DNA of 19,131 bases from the NCBI GenBank assembly GCA_023426935.1, contig JAEZBR010000037.1, forward strand, positions 1-19,131. The letters are read 5' to 3'. Numbering within the stretch: the stretch's first letter is position 1; each line of letters opens with the position of its first letter. The position numbers and the translations under genes were made by a program. The notes under the pieces were generated by a model. It searched no databases, was not told where the DNA came from, and saw only the letters and a list, made by a program, of their open reading frames with translations. The DNA is from Bacillota bacterium (GTDB taxonomy: Bacteria; Bacillota_I; Bacilli_A; Erysipelotrichales; Erysipelotrichaceae). Positions 8,601 to 14,478 of the stretch are shown here, piece after piece.

Positions 8601-8914
8601 AACGAAAACGGGAGTTAGCAACCATTAAAGTCTTAGGCTTTAGAGATGGTGAAGTTACTTCTTATCTCTATCGGGAAAATGTTATCTTAACGATTATGGG
8701 AATACTCGTCGGTCTAATCGGCGGGATCTTCTTACACAAGATTATTATGAACACGCTGGAGATCGATTCGTTACTGTTTGGTCAACGGGTATATCCTATC
8801 AGTTTCCTCTATGCTAGTTTGATTACGATATCCTTCTCAATCATCGTTAATATCTTTACCCACTTTACTTTAAAGAAAATCGATATGATTGAATCTCTAA
8901 AATCAGTCGAATAA
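5618..8914 (+). CDS. Large FtsX/MacB-type ABC permease with coiled coil
   Basis: This 1098-residue membrane permease partners the ATPase just upstream. The layout is one N-terminal TM helix (about residues 22-40), a large extracytoplasmic region including a long Gln/Thr/Ala/Lys-rich coiled coil (about 247-541), a first FtsX-type block with three helices (about 570-590, 622-645, 667-688), another helix (about 737-757), a second extracytoplasmic domain, and a C-terminal FtsX block with three helices (about 966-988, 1020-1042, 1062-1085). ESRGQIGTYKALGYS and ERKRELATIKVLGF are the usual cytoplasmic coupling motifs of the two blocks. Proteins of this type in Firmicutes act in lipid or peptide export, resistance or envelope mechanics; the substrate here is unknown. 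Starts at 5618 or 5624 are both possible (SD AAAGGA at 5608); the latter makes a TAATG junction. Confidence 0.92.
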   Translation: MVMKRSLLKDTFREIKHNIGRYLSILLIVAVGVGFFSGIRAASPDMIETANEYYKDSSLMDLHFMSTLGLTEDDVDALKQQKGVDKVEAGYTLDVIKETNENTSVFRMFSLPSSVNKVWLMDGRFPKASNECVVENDTFKIGGLKIGDKIKFKLQSADITDDLVTDEFTIVGVIQTPYYITYDKGTSTSGNGSVSSYVMVLPETFKADYYTDIYLTLNATQSMSFNTTLYKDTVSKYADSLSDFIKERELARTTEVKADAQKTLDDKKATANQELADAQAELDKAYNQLATAQTTLDEKRKTADDGYAKAQSSLDYINTQLSNPNFDPTTVQQVRDNIPTIEAGINTANDSLKQTQTSLDTYLNNTYATEISNLTQLNSTITSLKQQITDKQTLQATYPSDSAEYQTLQTQIENLNTQLTAKQTELNTAQTNYDTALASDATYQQLKGTITAINTQLTTLNTQLTNANTLVTSYDKLVAGKKEAESALATKDSTYAQLNEAQKTIDTAKASYNSGLATYNENKTKADKEIADAQQKIDDIEPAQWYTFTRDDNIGYSEYGENASRIKAISKIFPTFFLLIAALVCLTSMTRMVEESRGQIGTYKALGYSTGAIASKYLIYVGSATLIGCVIGLAVGFKVLPTVIFNAYNIMYRLPDVIAPFRWDEAIQSTVLAEATTLLVTWLTCAGELRAVPASLLRPKAPRKGQRVWLERWKGLWKHFTFSQKLTIRNLFRYKKRMIMTIVGIAGCTALTLAAFGIRDSVNAIGSIQFDQIMKQDAIVVLNTDDTDLEGYLQRSKDYPIKEQILLSSNNISVPRSNGKDDLDVTLVIPEDTSTFQDMVLLRTLSKHEELSLTDDGVIISEKMASLTNTKVGDNITFTYDNQNYEAKVTGIAENYVSHYLWMTENTYTKLTGKIPELNQAYVKATDNSAAGMDELGTILVKDEQVLAMSKVTTIRDNFDDAISSLNTVVGVLLIAACALAFIVLYNLVNINITERKRELATIKVLGFRDGEVTSYLYRENVILTIMGILVGLIGGIFLHKIIMNTLEIDSLLFGQRVYPISFLYASLITISFSIIVNIFTHFTLKKIDMIESLKSVE

Positions 8915-8924
8915 AGTTTTAGTG

Positions 8925-8930
8925 TATAAT
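8925..8930 (+). promoter_or_regulatory. Candidate -10 element placed for a leaderless transcript
   Basis: A perfect TATAAT ends 6 bases before the ATG at 8937, so initiation 7 bases downstream of the -10 would fall on the A of the start codon. No good -35 was found. The only SD-like string, TAAGG, is 1 base from the ATG, too close for normal use. The gene may equally be read through from the permease, because no terminator lies between them. Confidence 0.35.
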
Positions 8931-8936
8931 TAAGGC

Positions 8937-10190
8937 ATGAACAAATCTACGAGAACTTTCTTATCGGTTTTAATTGCGCTTCTCTTAATTGCCGCCGGTA
9001 TTCAAATGCTGGTCAATTATAAAATTTTCGTTTCCTACGCCGGTTATTTAGTTATTGCCGCCCTTGCCATCATGGCTATACGTAATCTTGTCGATCTTTT
9101 TACTAAGCCCAACAAGCTTTCTTATGGCCTGCTTTTATTGGTTGAGATTACTTTTTTAACTTTATTCGCTATCCAACCATATTTCTATTTCTTAATTTAT
9201 CCTCAGCTCTATGGCTGGTGGGCTTTGATTAACGGTATCGCCTTATCAATCAGTTTTGTGATTGCGTATCGCGATAAACTTCCCTTTACTTTTTGGACCT
9301 TTCTCAACGCTATAATCAACCTCGCCGCCGGTGTTTTATTTATTTTCACTGCGGAGAAACATTTAAAATTATTCAGTATGTTCGGCGGCATCTACTTAAT
9401 CTACTTGGGTGTCGGTTCCTTAATGCCATTGATTTTCCCGAATTGGTGGTTATCAGTTAAATTGCCTTTATCATTGTCAATTTTCGTAACTCCGACGATC
9501 ATCGCTTGGGTCAATCGGGCGGTCAAATCCGGCAAAACCAGTGCGGAAGATCTCGCACCCAAGAAGAATACTAAATATCCCTTAGAAGTTTTCGTTTATA
9601 TCAAACCTAAGGGAAAATCAATCTTAGGTCATGTCAATATTGCTTTCCAAGGAAAGACCTATGCGTATGGTGCTTACGACTATAAGACTAGACGCTTATT
9701 TGGTTTAACGGGCGATGGCGTCTTGGAAGTCACGGATCGTGATGCGTATGTCAACCAAATGGTCGTCAATGAAGGAGAGACCGCGGTCTGTTTCGGAATC
9801 GAATTAGATCCGGCGCAGCTTAGAATGATCTCTGATCGAATTGACGCTTTAATGAAACGCACGATTCCGTTCGCTTGCGATGCCCAGATCAAGGAAGAAG
9901 GACTCCCGCAGCCTTATAAAGATCCACCGGTCGATATCCTCAGCCGCCTTTATTCCGGTGCGAAACAGACCAAGTTCTATCACTTTATGCCCGGGCAGTT
10001 CCATACTTATTCGCTGATTTTTACTAATTGTGTCTATCTGACCAATTATCTGATTCGGAACAAGAATTTGGCTTTATTCGATACCCGTGGTTTGATAACT
10101 CCCGGTAATTACTTCGGCTTTCTCAATGAAAAGTATGAAATGAAGGATCCTACAGTCGTGTCCCGTCAGATCTTTCGGTTCATCAAATAA
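8937..10190 (+). CDS. Polytopic membrane protein with putative permuted papain-like C-terminal domain
   Basis: This 417-residue protein has two parts. The N-terminal half (about residues 8-195) holds six or seven hydrophobic helices, similar by eye to DUF308/HdeD-like membrane domains. The C-terminal half (about 212-417) is soluble. It contains LGHVNIAFQGKTYAYGAYD with His232 at the start and FTNCVYLTNYLI with Cys365 near the end, followed by RGLITPGNYFGFL. His before Cys, with an NC motif at the start of a helix, is the order seen in circularly permuted papain-like folds such as LRAT and YaeF/YiiX relatives, which act on amides or lipid esters. The hydrolase assignment is inference from motif order only. 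The gene lies 22 bp after the permease with no terminator between. Its stop codon is inside the first copy of a 23-bp repeat. Confidence 0.72.
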   Translation: MNKSTRTFLSVLIALLLIAAGIQMLVNYKIFVSYAGYLVIAALAIMAIRNLVDLFTKPNKLSYGLLLLVEITFLTLFAIQPYFYFLIYPQLYGWWALINGIALSISFVIAYRDKLPFTFWTFLNAIINLAAGVLFIFTAEKHLKLFSMFGGIYLIYLGVGSLMPLIFPNWWLSVKLPLSLSIFVTPTIIAWVNRAVKSGKTSAEDLAPKKNTKYPLEVFVYIKPKGKSILGHVNIAFQGKTYAYGAYDYKTRRLFGLTGDGVLEVTDRDAYVNQMVVNEGETAVCFGIELDPAQLRMISDRIDALMKRTIPFACDAQIKEEGLPQPYKDPPVDILSRLYSGAKQTKFYHFMPGQFHTYSLIFTNCVYLTNYLIRNKNLALFDTRGLITPGNYFGFLNEKYEMKDPTVVSRQIFRFIK

Positions 10191-10228
10191 CTTACGGTCA
10201 GTGTCATAAATAACTTACGGTCAGTGTC
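10185..10228 (+). repeat. Two 21-bp direct repeats, period 23, upstream of the lipoprotein promoter
   Basis: The 21-bp unit AAATAACTTACGGTCAGTGTC occurs identically at 10185-10205 and 10208-10228 (residues are given here in two parts: AAATAACTTAC then GGTCAGTGTC). The first copy overlaps the stop codon of the preceding gene. The second ends 7 bp before the -35 hexamer at 10236. Within the second copy, TTACG and CGTAA form inverted arms. The spacing is about two helical turns, as for tandem regulator sites. Confidence 0.85.
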
Positions 10229-10235
10229 GTAATTT

Positions 10236-10264
10236 TTGACAATCATTACTAGATATAGTAGAAT
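10236..10264 (+). promoter_or_regulatory. Near-consensus promoter of the lipoprotein gene
   Basis: TTGACA (10236-10241) and TAGAAT (10259-10264) are separated by 17 bp. Initiation near 10271 would give a leader of about 92 nt before the ATG at 10363. The palindromic TACTA/TAGTA (10247-10260) lies between the two hexamers and could be an operator. Confidence 0.85.
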
Positions 10265-10272
10265 TTCTCTAC

Positions 10273-10305
10273 ATTTGGAAAAGGTCGGGGAAGGCCCTTC
10301 CAAAT
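10273..10305 (+). other. 5' leader stem-loop of the lipoprotein mRNA
   Basis: ATTTGGAA (10273-10280) pairs with TTCCAAAT (10298-10305), enclosing a G-rich loop with possible inner GG/CC pairs. The stem would begin about 3 nt into the transcript. There is no T run, so it is not a terminator; an mRNA-stabilising or regulatory role is possible. Confidence 0.55.
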
Positions 10306-10362
10306 TCTAGATAGATACCATCAACGCAAGTTAGATAATGAATTATAGAAAGGCGGGATTTT

Positions 10363-11085
10363 ATGAAAAAAAAACTCATAGCCCTTTTAATCGTCACCAT
10401 TTTAATGGCCGGTTGTACGGCTGATTCCCAATCATTACTGAAGCAGCTTAATAACAACCCCGATAAAGCGGCCGTATCCAGTTTAACTAATTTCTTTAAG
10501 AATTATGCCGATGATCCGGCAGATCAGGTAACTTTGACTTTTGCGGATGGTAGTTCTAAATCGACCAATGACTCCATCTTAATTAATCGTTTGTATAAAA
10601 ATCTGATGGCTGTTACCGTTAAAAAGACTTCTCAGAACACCTCATTGACCGGTGATAAAGTCTTAGTGTCTTTATCCAAAGACGGCGACACCTCGACCAG
10701 TTTACAGTTTGTGGGTAAATATGTCGTTATCGGCGATGTCTCCTACGAACTAAGCGGAGCATCACCCTTCTTAACTTTGATCGCTCAGATCCAAACCGAT
10801 ACTACTTCCAAGCATGAACTAAAGAATACGACTTATACGGTGTTGATCACAACGTTAAGTCATTCCGGTGATCAGATGGTTGCCGATGTTAAGTTCACGA
10901 ACACTTCAAGCGAGAATATCACTTCCGTAGCGGCGACGATCGTCTTCTTAGATGAAGCCGGTAAGATTCAGGCTACTAAGAAATTCTCCCAGGAATTAAC
11001 TAGTCCGTTATCTCCTAACGAGATCTATTGGACCAAGATCTCCTGTGATTACAAAGAAGAGATCGTTGATGTAACTTTCCAATAA
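10363..11085 (+). CDS. Lipoprotein with FxLYD-like C-terminal domain
   Basis: This 240-residue exported lipoprotein is probably anchored on the outer face of the membrane. The signal peptide is MKKKLIALLIVTILMAGC with a lipobox LMAGC, and Cys18 is the lipidated residue. The middle region (about 25-140) is unrecognised and rich in Asp, Ser, Thr and Lys. The C-terminal part (about 155-240), beginning YTVLITTLSHSGDQ and including VKFTNTSSENITSVAATIVF, resembles the FxLYD-type beta-sandwich found in many Firmicutes lipoproteins; this is a judgement by eye. The SD is AAAGGCGG, 6 bases before the ATG. It has its own strong promoter with tandem repeats just upstream, so it is probably regulated separately from the preceding gene. 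It ends at a bidirectional terminator shared with the convergent surface-protein gene. The substrate or partner is unknown. Confidence 0.88.
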   Translation: MKKKLIALLIVTILMAGCTADSQSLLKQLNNNPDKAAVSSLTNFFKNYADDPADQVTLTFADGSSKSTNDSILINRLYKNLMAVTVKKTSQNTSLTGDKVLVSLSKDGDTSTSLQFVGKYVVIGDVSYELSGASPFLTLIAQIQTDTTSKHELKNTTYTVLITTLSHSGDQMVADVKFTNTSSENITSVAATIVFLDEAGKIQATKKFSQELTSPLSPNEIYWTKISCDYKEEIVDVTFQ

Positions 11086-11090
11086 AAGAT

Positions 11091-11120
11091 AAAAGGATCG
11101 CTTCATGCGATCCTTTTTTA
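11091..11120. terminator. Bidirectional terminator between convergent genes
   Basis: An 11-bp stem, AAAAGGATCGC with GCGATCCTTTT around TTCAT, has T runs on both strands. It lies between the stops of the lipoprotein gene (plus) and the beta-helix protein gene (minus). Confidence 0.95.
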
Positions 11121-11129
11121 ATGCTTAGT

Positions 11130-12782
11130 TTAATGTTTCTTTTTCTTCATGATTAGATATACTACCGCTCCGACGATAACCACACCTCCGATCACATAAT
11201 AGATCGTCAGATCGTTATTGGTAGTCGTCGTCTTAGTAACTTCACTAGTCGTTTTATCTTCAGTGCTCCCAGTTGTACCGCTATCGAATGCCGTACTTAG
11301 ATTATAGTAAGTATCGAAATCGCTCCGAGAGACATAGTCGGTCGTTAAGGTATTCGCGTCACTAGTCGTATATGAGGTTGAATAACTTCCGGTCACCGTT
11401 AAGGTCAAGGAACTATCGCCACTTACCACCGTCTGACCATTCACGATTATCGTCACGGTCTTACCCTCAGAATCTACTAACTTCGCGCCATCTTGCATAT
11501 TCAGATTCGTGATGGTGGAATCTTTCGTTAAGATCCAAGTCGACGTACTATCAAGATTAATCGTCAACGGGGAATCAGAGGGATTACTATTAACGGAATT
11601 AGTTGAGATCGTGGTATACCCGGTATAAGTCGTCCCTTGGGTTAAGAATAGATTCAAGCTGGAGATCGTATCAACATCGATCCCTCCGCTTAAGGTCTCT
11701 CCGATTGCGGTAAAGTTAACGGTTGCCCCATTACTACCGGCACTTCCCCAGTTATTCGAATCATTACCCGCAACTTCTAATAAGAGAACATTATCGCTAT
11801 CGAAATCCAACGTTGTATTCTTCAGGATCACATTCGCACTAGTATTAGTCAAATAGAACATCGAACCACTGGTGATCGCGCTAGATAAAGTCGAATTTAA
11901 GGCTTCGAACCTCGCCGCTTCACCGGTCGTACTTTCCGCATCGCCGGAAGTCGACTGATAGATAATGATACCATCCGCGATCGGATCCGAAGCGGTCTTA
12001 TCCGTGATCGTACTAGTCAGATTAGAGTTATAGATCAAGATCGTATTTAAGCCTTCCATCCCGGCGATCTGACTGCCGGAAGAAGTACCGGTCACGTTAT
12101 TAACTTCGATATCTCCGGTACTATAGATTAATGGTGAACCCGAACCGGAAGTTGATAAAGTACTATTCGTGACGGAGATATTTCCGCCACCACGATCGGT
12201 CGCGATACTCGCACTATGATCGCCTTGAGTCGCGATCGTCAAGCTATCGCCCACGATCGTTCCGCCATAAGTCGCATCTAAACCTCGCGAATTACCTGCG
12301 GTCGTATTTATCTTTACTTTATGAGCGTAGACCGTGCCTTCATCGGTCGCGAAGATCCCGTTACTGCCTTCACTATCCGCTGTTAGAGTCGAATCCGAGA
12401 TATAAGCCTTACTACCCGAATTCAACGCCAGTAAGATCGAGTTTATCCCATAGAAGTTACAATTATCGCCATTCGAATCGTCACCCGATTTAGTTAAGGT
12501 GCCATTCGTAATGGTTAAAGTTCCACTATTAGCGACTAACGCCGCATTCTGATCCACGGTCGAGGTCGAATAAGTCTCACCATCACTGGTTACTTCTTGA
12601 CCATCGCCACTTAACGCCCCGGAGACCGAACCGCTATAATCATAAGTCATCGTATCGGCACCACCACCTTGAGAACCGGATGGTGGGGTTCCGCCAGGTT
12701 GTCCGCCATCTTGAGCAAACACCTGCATTCCCGAAGCTAGAAACAGAAGCCCTGCTATTCCTACTGTAAGTAATTTTTTCAT
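11130..12782 (-). CDS. Secreted beta-helix-like surface protein with C-terminal membrane anchor
   Basis: This 550-residue exported protein has a signal peptide with likely cleavage after Ala23 (QVFA/QDG), then a Gly/Pro/Gln-rich linker. A long Ser/Thr/Asn/Gly-rich region (about 45-450) is made of short repeating beta-strand turns such as GTLTITNGTLTKSG and GGNISVTNSTLSTSG, the pattern of a right-handed parallel beta-helix. A Thr/Ser-rich stalk follows, and a C-terminal TM helix (about 527-545) ends in KKKKH. There is no LPXTG sorting motif, so it is anchored by the helix rather than by sortase. Cys108 appears to be the only cysteine. The SD GGAGGT is 5 bases upstream of the ATG. Similar folds serve in adhesion or polysaccharide binding, but no catalytic motif was identified. 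The 80-bp gap to the XRE regulator upstream, on the same strand, suggests linked expression. Confidence 0.82.
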   Translation of the reverse strand: MKKLLTVGIAGLLFLASGMQVFAQDGGQPGGTPPSGSQGGGADTMTYDYSGSVSGALSGDGQEVTSDGETYSTSTVDQNAALVANSGTLTITNGTLTKSGDDSNGDNCNFYGINSILLALNSGSKAYISDSTLTADSEGSNGIFATDEGTVYAHKVKINTTAGNSRGLDATYGGTIVGDSLTIATQGDHSASIATDRGGGNISVTNSTLSTSGSGSPLIYSTGDIEVNNVTGTSSGSQIAGMEGLNTILIYNSNLTSTITDKTASDPIADGIIIYQSTSGDAESTTGEAARFEALNSTLSSAITSGSMFYLTNTSANVILKNTTLDFDSDNVLLLEVAGNDSNNWGSAGSNGATVNFTAIGETLSGGIDVDTISSLNLFLTQGTTYTGYTTISTNSVNSNPSDSPLTINLDSTSTWILTKDSTITNLNMQDGAKLVDSEGKTVTIIVNGQTVVSGDSSLTLTVTGSYSTSYTTSDANTLTTDYVSRSDFDTYYNLSTAFDSGTTGSTEDKTTSEVTKTTTTNNDLTIYYVIGGVVIVGAVVYLIMKKKKH

Positions 12783-12817
12783 AAACTACCTCCACTTCTT
12801 CTTTAACATAGTAGGGC

Positions 12818-12841
12818 TATCTGTAATTTATCTGTTATCTG
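12818..12841. repeat. Three TATCTG repeats upstream of the surface-protein gene
   Basis: TATCTG occurs at 12818-12823, 12829-12834 and 12836-12841 (CAGATA in the direction of the minus-strand gene). The first two are spaced by 11 bp, one helical turn, the spacing used by OmpR/PhoB-type regulators. They lie in the 80-bp gap between the XRE regulator gene and the surface-protein gene. Confidence 0.5.
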
Positions 12842-12862
12842 CCTGAAAGAAGGATGAATATC

Positions 12863-13315
12863 TTACTTCTTAAATAATCTTTTTAAGGCATTCACTAAAA
12901 TAATAATGACTCCGCTAAAGCTAAAGAAGTATCCTAAAATAATCAAATAGAAGTTCTCATGTAAAACACCCTGCGCATCAACATATTCCACTGAATTCGC
13001 TTTGATCAGAAACAGAATTAATCCCACAACCATTAATCCCGCCCCGATCAAATAAATATTCCGATTCAAACGTTGTTTAGTCACTTCCTTACCGTCCTTT
13101 ACTAGTTTGTCTTTTAGATTCTCACCCGTTAATAATTCATCCACGCTTAAATTAAATTTCTCCGCGATCTGTACCACTAGTTCAAGATCCGGTAAGTTCC
13201 GGTTATTCTCCCAGCTAGAGATCGTCTGTCTAGAAACATTTAATTTATTCGCCATCTCTTCCTGAGTCAGGCCGTGATCATTCCTGACCCTTTTTATCTG
13301 TTGTCCAAAATCCAT
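12863..13315 (-). CDS. XRE-family regulator with two C-terminal TM helices
   Basis: This 150-residue protein has an N-terminal HTH_3/XRE DNA-binding domain (about residues 7-61; recognition region VSRQTISSWENNRNLPD) followed by a charged linker and two membrane helices (about 86-104 and 121-143). XRE-TM proteins of this shape are common in Firmicutes and are thought to be membrane-attached regulators of nearby genes. The SD AAAGGAAGG precedes the ATG. It lies on the same strand as the beta-helix surface protein 80 bp downstream, which is its most likely target or operon partner. It is divergent from the AIM24-family gene across a 240-bp region with a long hairpin. No ligand-binding motif was recognised in the membrane part. 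Confidence 0.88.
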   Translation of the reverse strand: MDFGQQIKRVRNDHGLTQEEMANKLNVSRQTISSWENNRNLPDLELVVQIAEKFNLSVDELLTGENLKDKLVKDGKEVTKQRLNRNIYLIGAGLMVVGLILFLIKANSVEYVDAQGVLHENFYLIILGYFFSFSGVIIILVNALKRLFKK

Positions 13316-13335
13316 ATGACCTTCCTTTCAACTTA

Positions 13336-13341
13336 ATTATA
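13336..13341 (-). promoter_or_regulatory. Candidate -10 of the XRE regulator gene
   Basis: On the minus strand TATAAT is present 20 bp before the start codon, placing initiation at about 13329, just before the SD. No convincing -35 was found at 16-18 bp, so it would need an activator or be weak. Confidence 0.4.
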
Positions 13342-13378
13342 GGCAATATCCCAATAAAACCTAGCTAGTATCTCGAGC

Positions 13379-13416
13379 ATTGAAGAAAAGTGGCATTTCT
13401 GCCAGTTTTCTTCAAT
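13379..13416. repeat. Long inverted repeat (17-nt arms) between divergent genes
   Basis: ATTGAAGAAAAGTGGCA (13379-13395) and TGCCAGTTTTCTTCAAT (13400-13416) are reverse complements with one G-G mismatch, around a TTTC loop. There is no T run on either side, so it does not look like a terminator. It lies between the divergent XRE and AIM24-family genes, upstream of both putative promoters. Confidence 0.85.
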
Positions 13417-13527
13417 GGAACCTGTTATTAAAACTATTGACCGTCCGTTATATTAATAAACTAATCAATAACAGACTAGATTTATAAGGTTACAGAAATT
13501 ACCCTATAGTATTTTTTACTGTTTCTT

Positions 13528-13536
13528 TGCTATAAT
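13528..13536 (+). promoter_or_regulatory. Extended -10 promoter of the AIM24-family gene
   Basis: TGCTATAAT is a perfect extended -10 (TGn-TATAAT). Initiation near 13543 gives a short leader carrying the SD AGGAGG (13546-13551). The -35 is weak, as is usual with an extended -10. Confidence 0.8.
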
Positions 13537-13558
13537 GAGAAAAACAGGAGGAATCTAT

Positions 13559-14239
13559 ATGCAGTACAAGATAATTGGTGAGCCTCTTCCCGTGGTAATT
13601 TGCGATGTCCAACCGGGAGAAACCTTGATTACCGAGAGAGGCAGCATGTCATGGATGAGTTCCAATATGAAGATGGAAACCACTAGTAACGGCGGAATTG
13701 GTAAGGCTTTTGGTCGGATGTTCGCCGGTGAAGCTCTCTTCCAAAATCGGTATACCGCCCAGGGGCAACCTGGTCAAATTGCTTTTGCCTCCAGCTTCCC
13801 CGGTTCTATTCGAGCCTTTGAGATCACACCTGATCATCCTATAATTGTCCAAAAGAGTGCCTTCTTAGCTAGTGAGACTGGTGTAACTCTCTCAGTCTTT
13901 TTCCAAAAGAAGTTTGGTGCCGGACTTTTCGGCGGTGAGGGCTTTATTATGCAGTGTCTAGACGGAAGCGGTACCGCTTTTGTCGAACTGGATGGTGCCG
14001 TATGCGAGTATGATCTAGCGGCTGGCGAATCCATGATCGTGGATACCGGCTATCTAGCCGCCATCGATGCTACTTGTTCCCTAGACATTGTTACCGTACC
14101 AGGGGTCAAAAACATGCTTCTAGGCGGTGAGGGTATTTTCAACACCGTAGTTCGGGGACCAGGTAAGGTTCTTTTACAGACCATGCCAATCAGTTCCGTG
14201 GCCGGTGCCCTGCGCCCCTTCTTCCCCGTCAGCAAATAA
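13559..14239 (+). CDS. AIM24 family protein (TIGR00266/DUF124)
   Basis: This 226-residue protein belongs to the AIM24/TIGR00266 family of beta-helical, tryptophan-attenuator-like proteins of unknown biochemical role, found in bacteria and in mitochondria of fungi. Family features include the N-terminal LPVVICDVQPGETLITERGS block with the SMSWMSSNM motif, the centre FPGSIRAFEI, and the glycine-rich FGGEGF and NMLLGGEGIFNTVV stretches near residues 125 and 185. No signal peptide or TM helix is seen. I chose the ATG at 13559 because AGGAGG is 7 bases upstream; an in-frame ATG at 13535 overlaps the -10 promoter element and has no SD. It is a single-gene transcript with its own extended -10 promoter and terminator. 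Confidence 0.92.
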   Translation: MQYKIIGEPLPVVICDVQPGETLITERGSMSWMSSNMKMETTSNGGIGKAFGRMFAGEALFQNRYTAQGQPGQIAFASSFPGSIRAFEITPDHPIIVQKSAFLASETGVTLSVFFQKKFGAGLFGGEGFIMQCLDGSGTAFVELDGAVCEYDLAAGESMIVDTGYLAAIDATCSLDIVTVPGVKNMLLGGEGIFNTVVRGPGKVLLQTMPISSVAGALRPFFPVSK

Positions 14240-14258
14240 AACAACTTACGTATTACTA

Positions 14259-14291
14259 AAACCCCTATGCCTTTTGACATAGGGATTTTAT
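14259..14291 (+). terminator. Intrinsic terminator after the AIM24-family gene
   Basis: CCCTATG (14263-14269) pairs with CATAGGG (14278-14284), with AAA/TTT flanks extending the stem past one mismatch, followed by TTTTATTAT. The 14292-14478 stretch beyond it contains only a weakly supported 61-codon reading frame without SD and the repeats listed separately. Confidence 0.82.
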
Positions 14292-14349
14292 TATGAATTT
14301 TGGAAGATGCTTGGCGTATATCTCATTAGTATTCAATCACTACCAATGC

Positions 14350-14377
14350 TACTTCGCCTCTAGGCCACTCCTATTAT
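14350..14377 (+). repeat. Direct repeat, left copy flanking the AlbA_2/AAA_4 gene
   Basis: This 28-bp segment matches 16098-16125 at 24 of 28 positions without gaps. The shared core is CGCCTCTAGGCCA, with a common CTATTAT three bases further. The two copies lie on either side of the Schlafen-type gene, 1748 bp apart. GCCT and AGGC form a small inverted repeat within the core. Confidence 0.75.
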
Positions 14378-14427
14378 GTCAATCGCTAGAACGAGAAGAC
14401 AACTATTCTCTATTAGTTTTAATTAAA

Positions 14428-14475
14428 GACCCGTTCGGCGACCCGTTCAGCGACCCGTTCAGCGACCCGTTAGCT
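14428..14475 (+). repeat. 12-bp tandem repeat, four units
   Basis: GACCCGTT recurs at 14428, 14440, 14452 and 14464, with a unit of GACCCGTTCAGC (the first copy has CGGC). The array ends 3 bp before the stop codon of the convergent AlbA_2/AAA_4 gene. Read as protein on the plus strand it would be DPFS repeats, but the frame lacks a ribosome binding site. Confidence 0.9.
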
Positions 14476-14478
14476 TAA

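Noticed and set aside
14428..14475. CRISPR-like array
   Set aside because: The units are contiguous 12-mers without spacers, so it is a simple tandem repeat.
14293..14478. 61-codon plus-strand frame ending in DPFS repeats
   Set aside because: It starts in the tail of a terminator, has no SD, and its C-terminal part is just the translation of the 12-bp tandem repeat.
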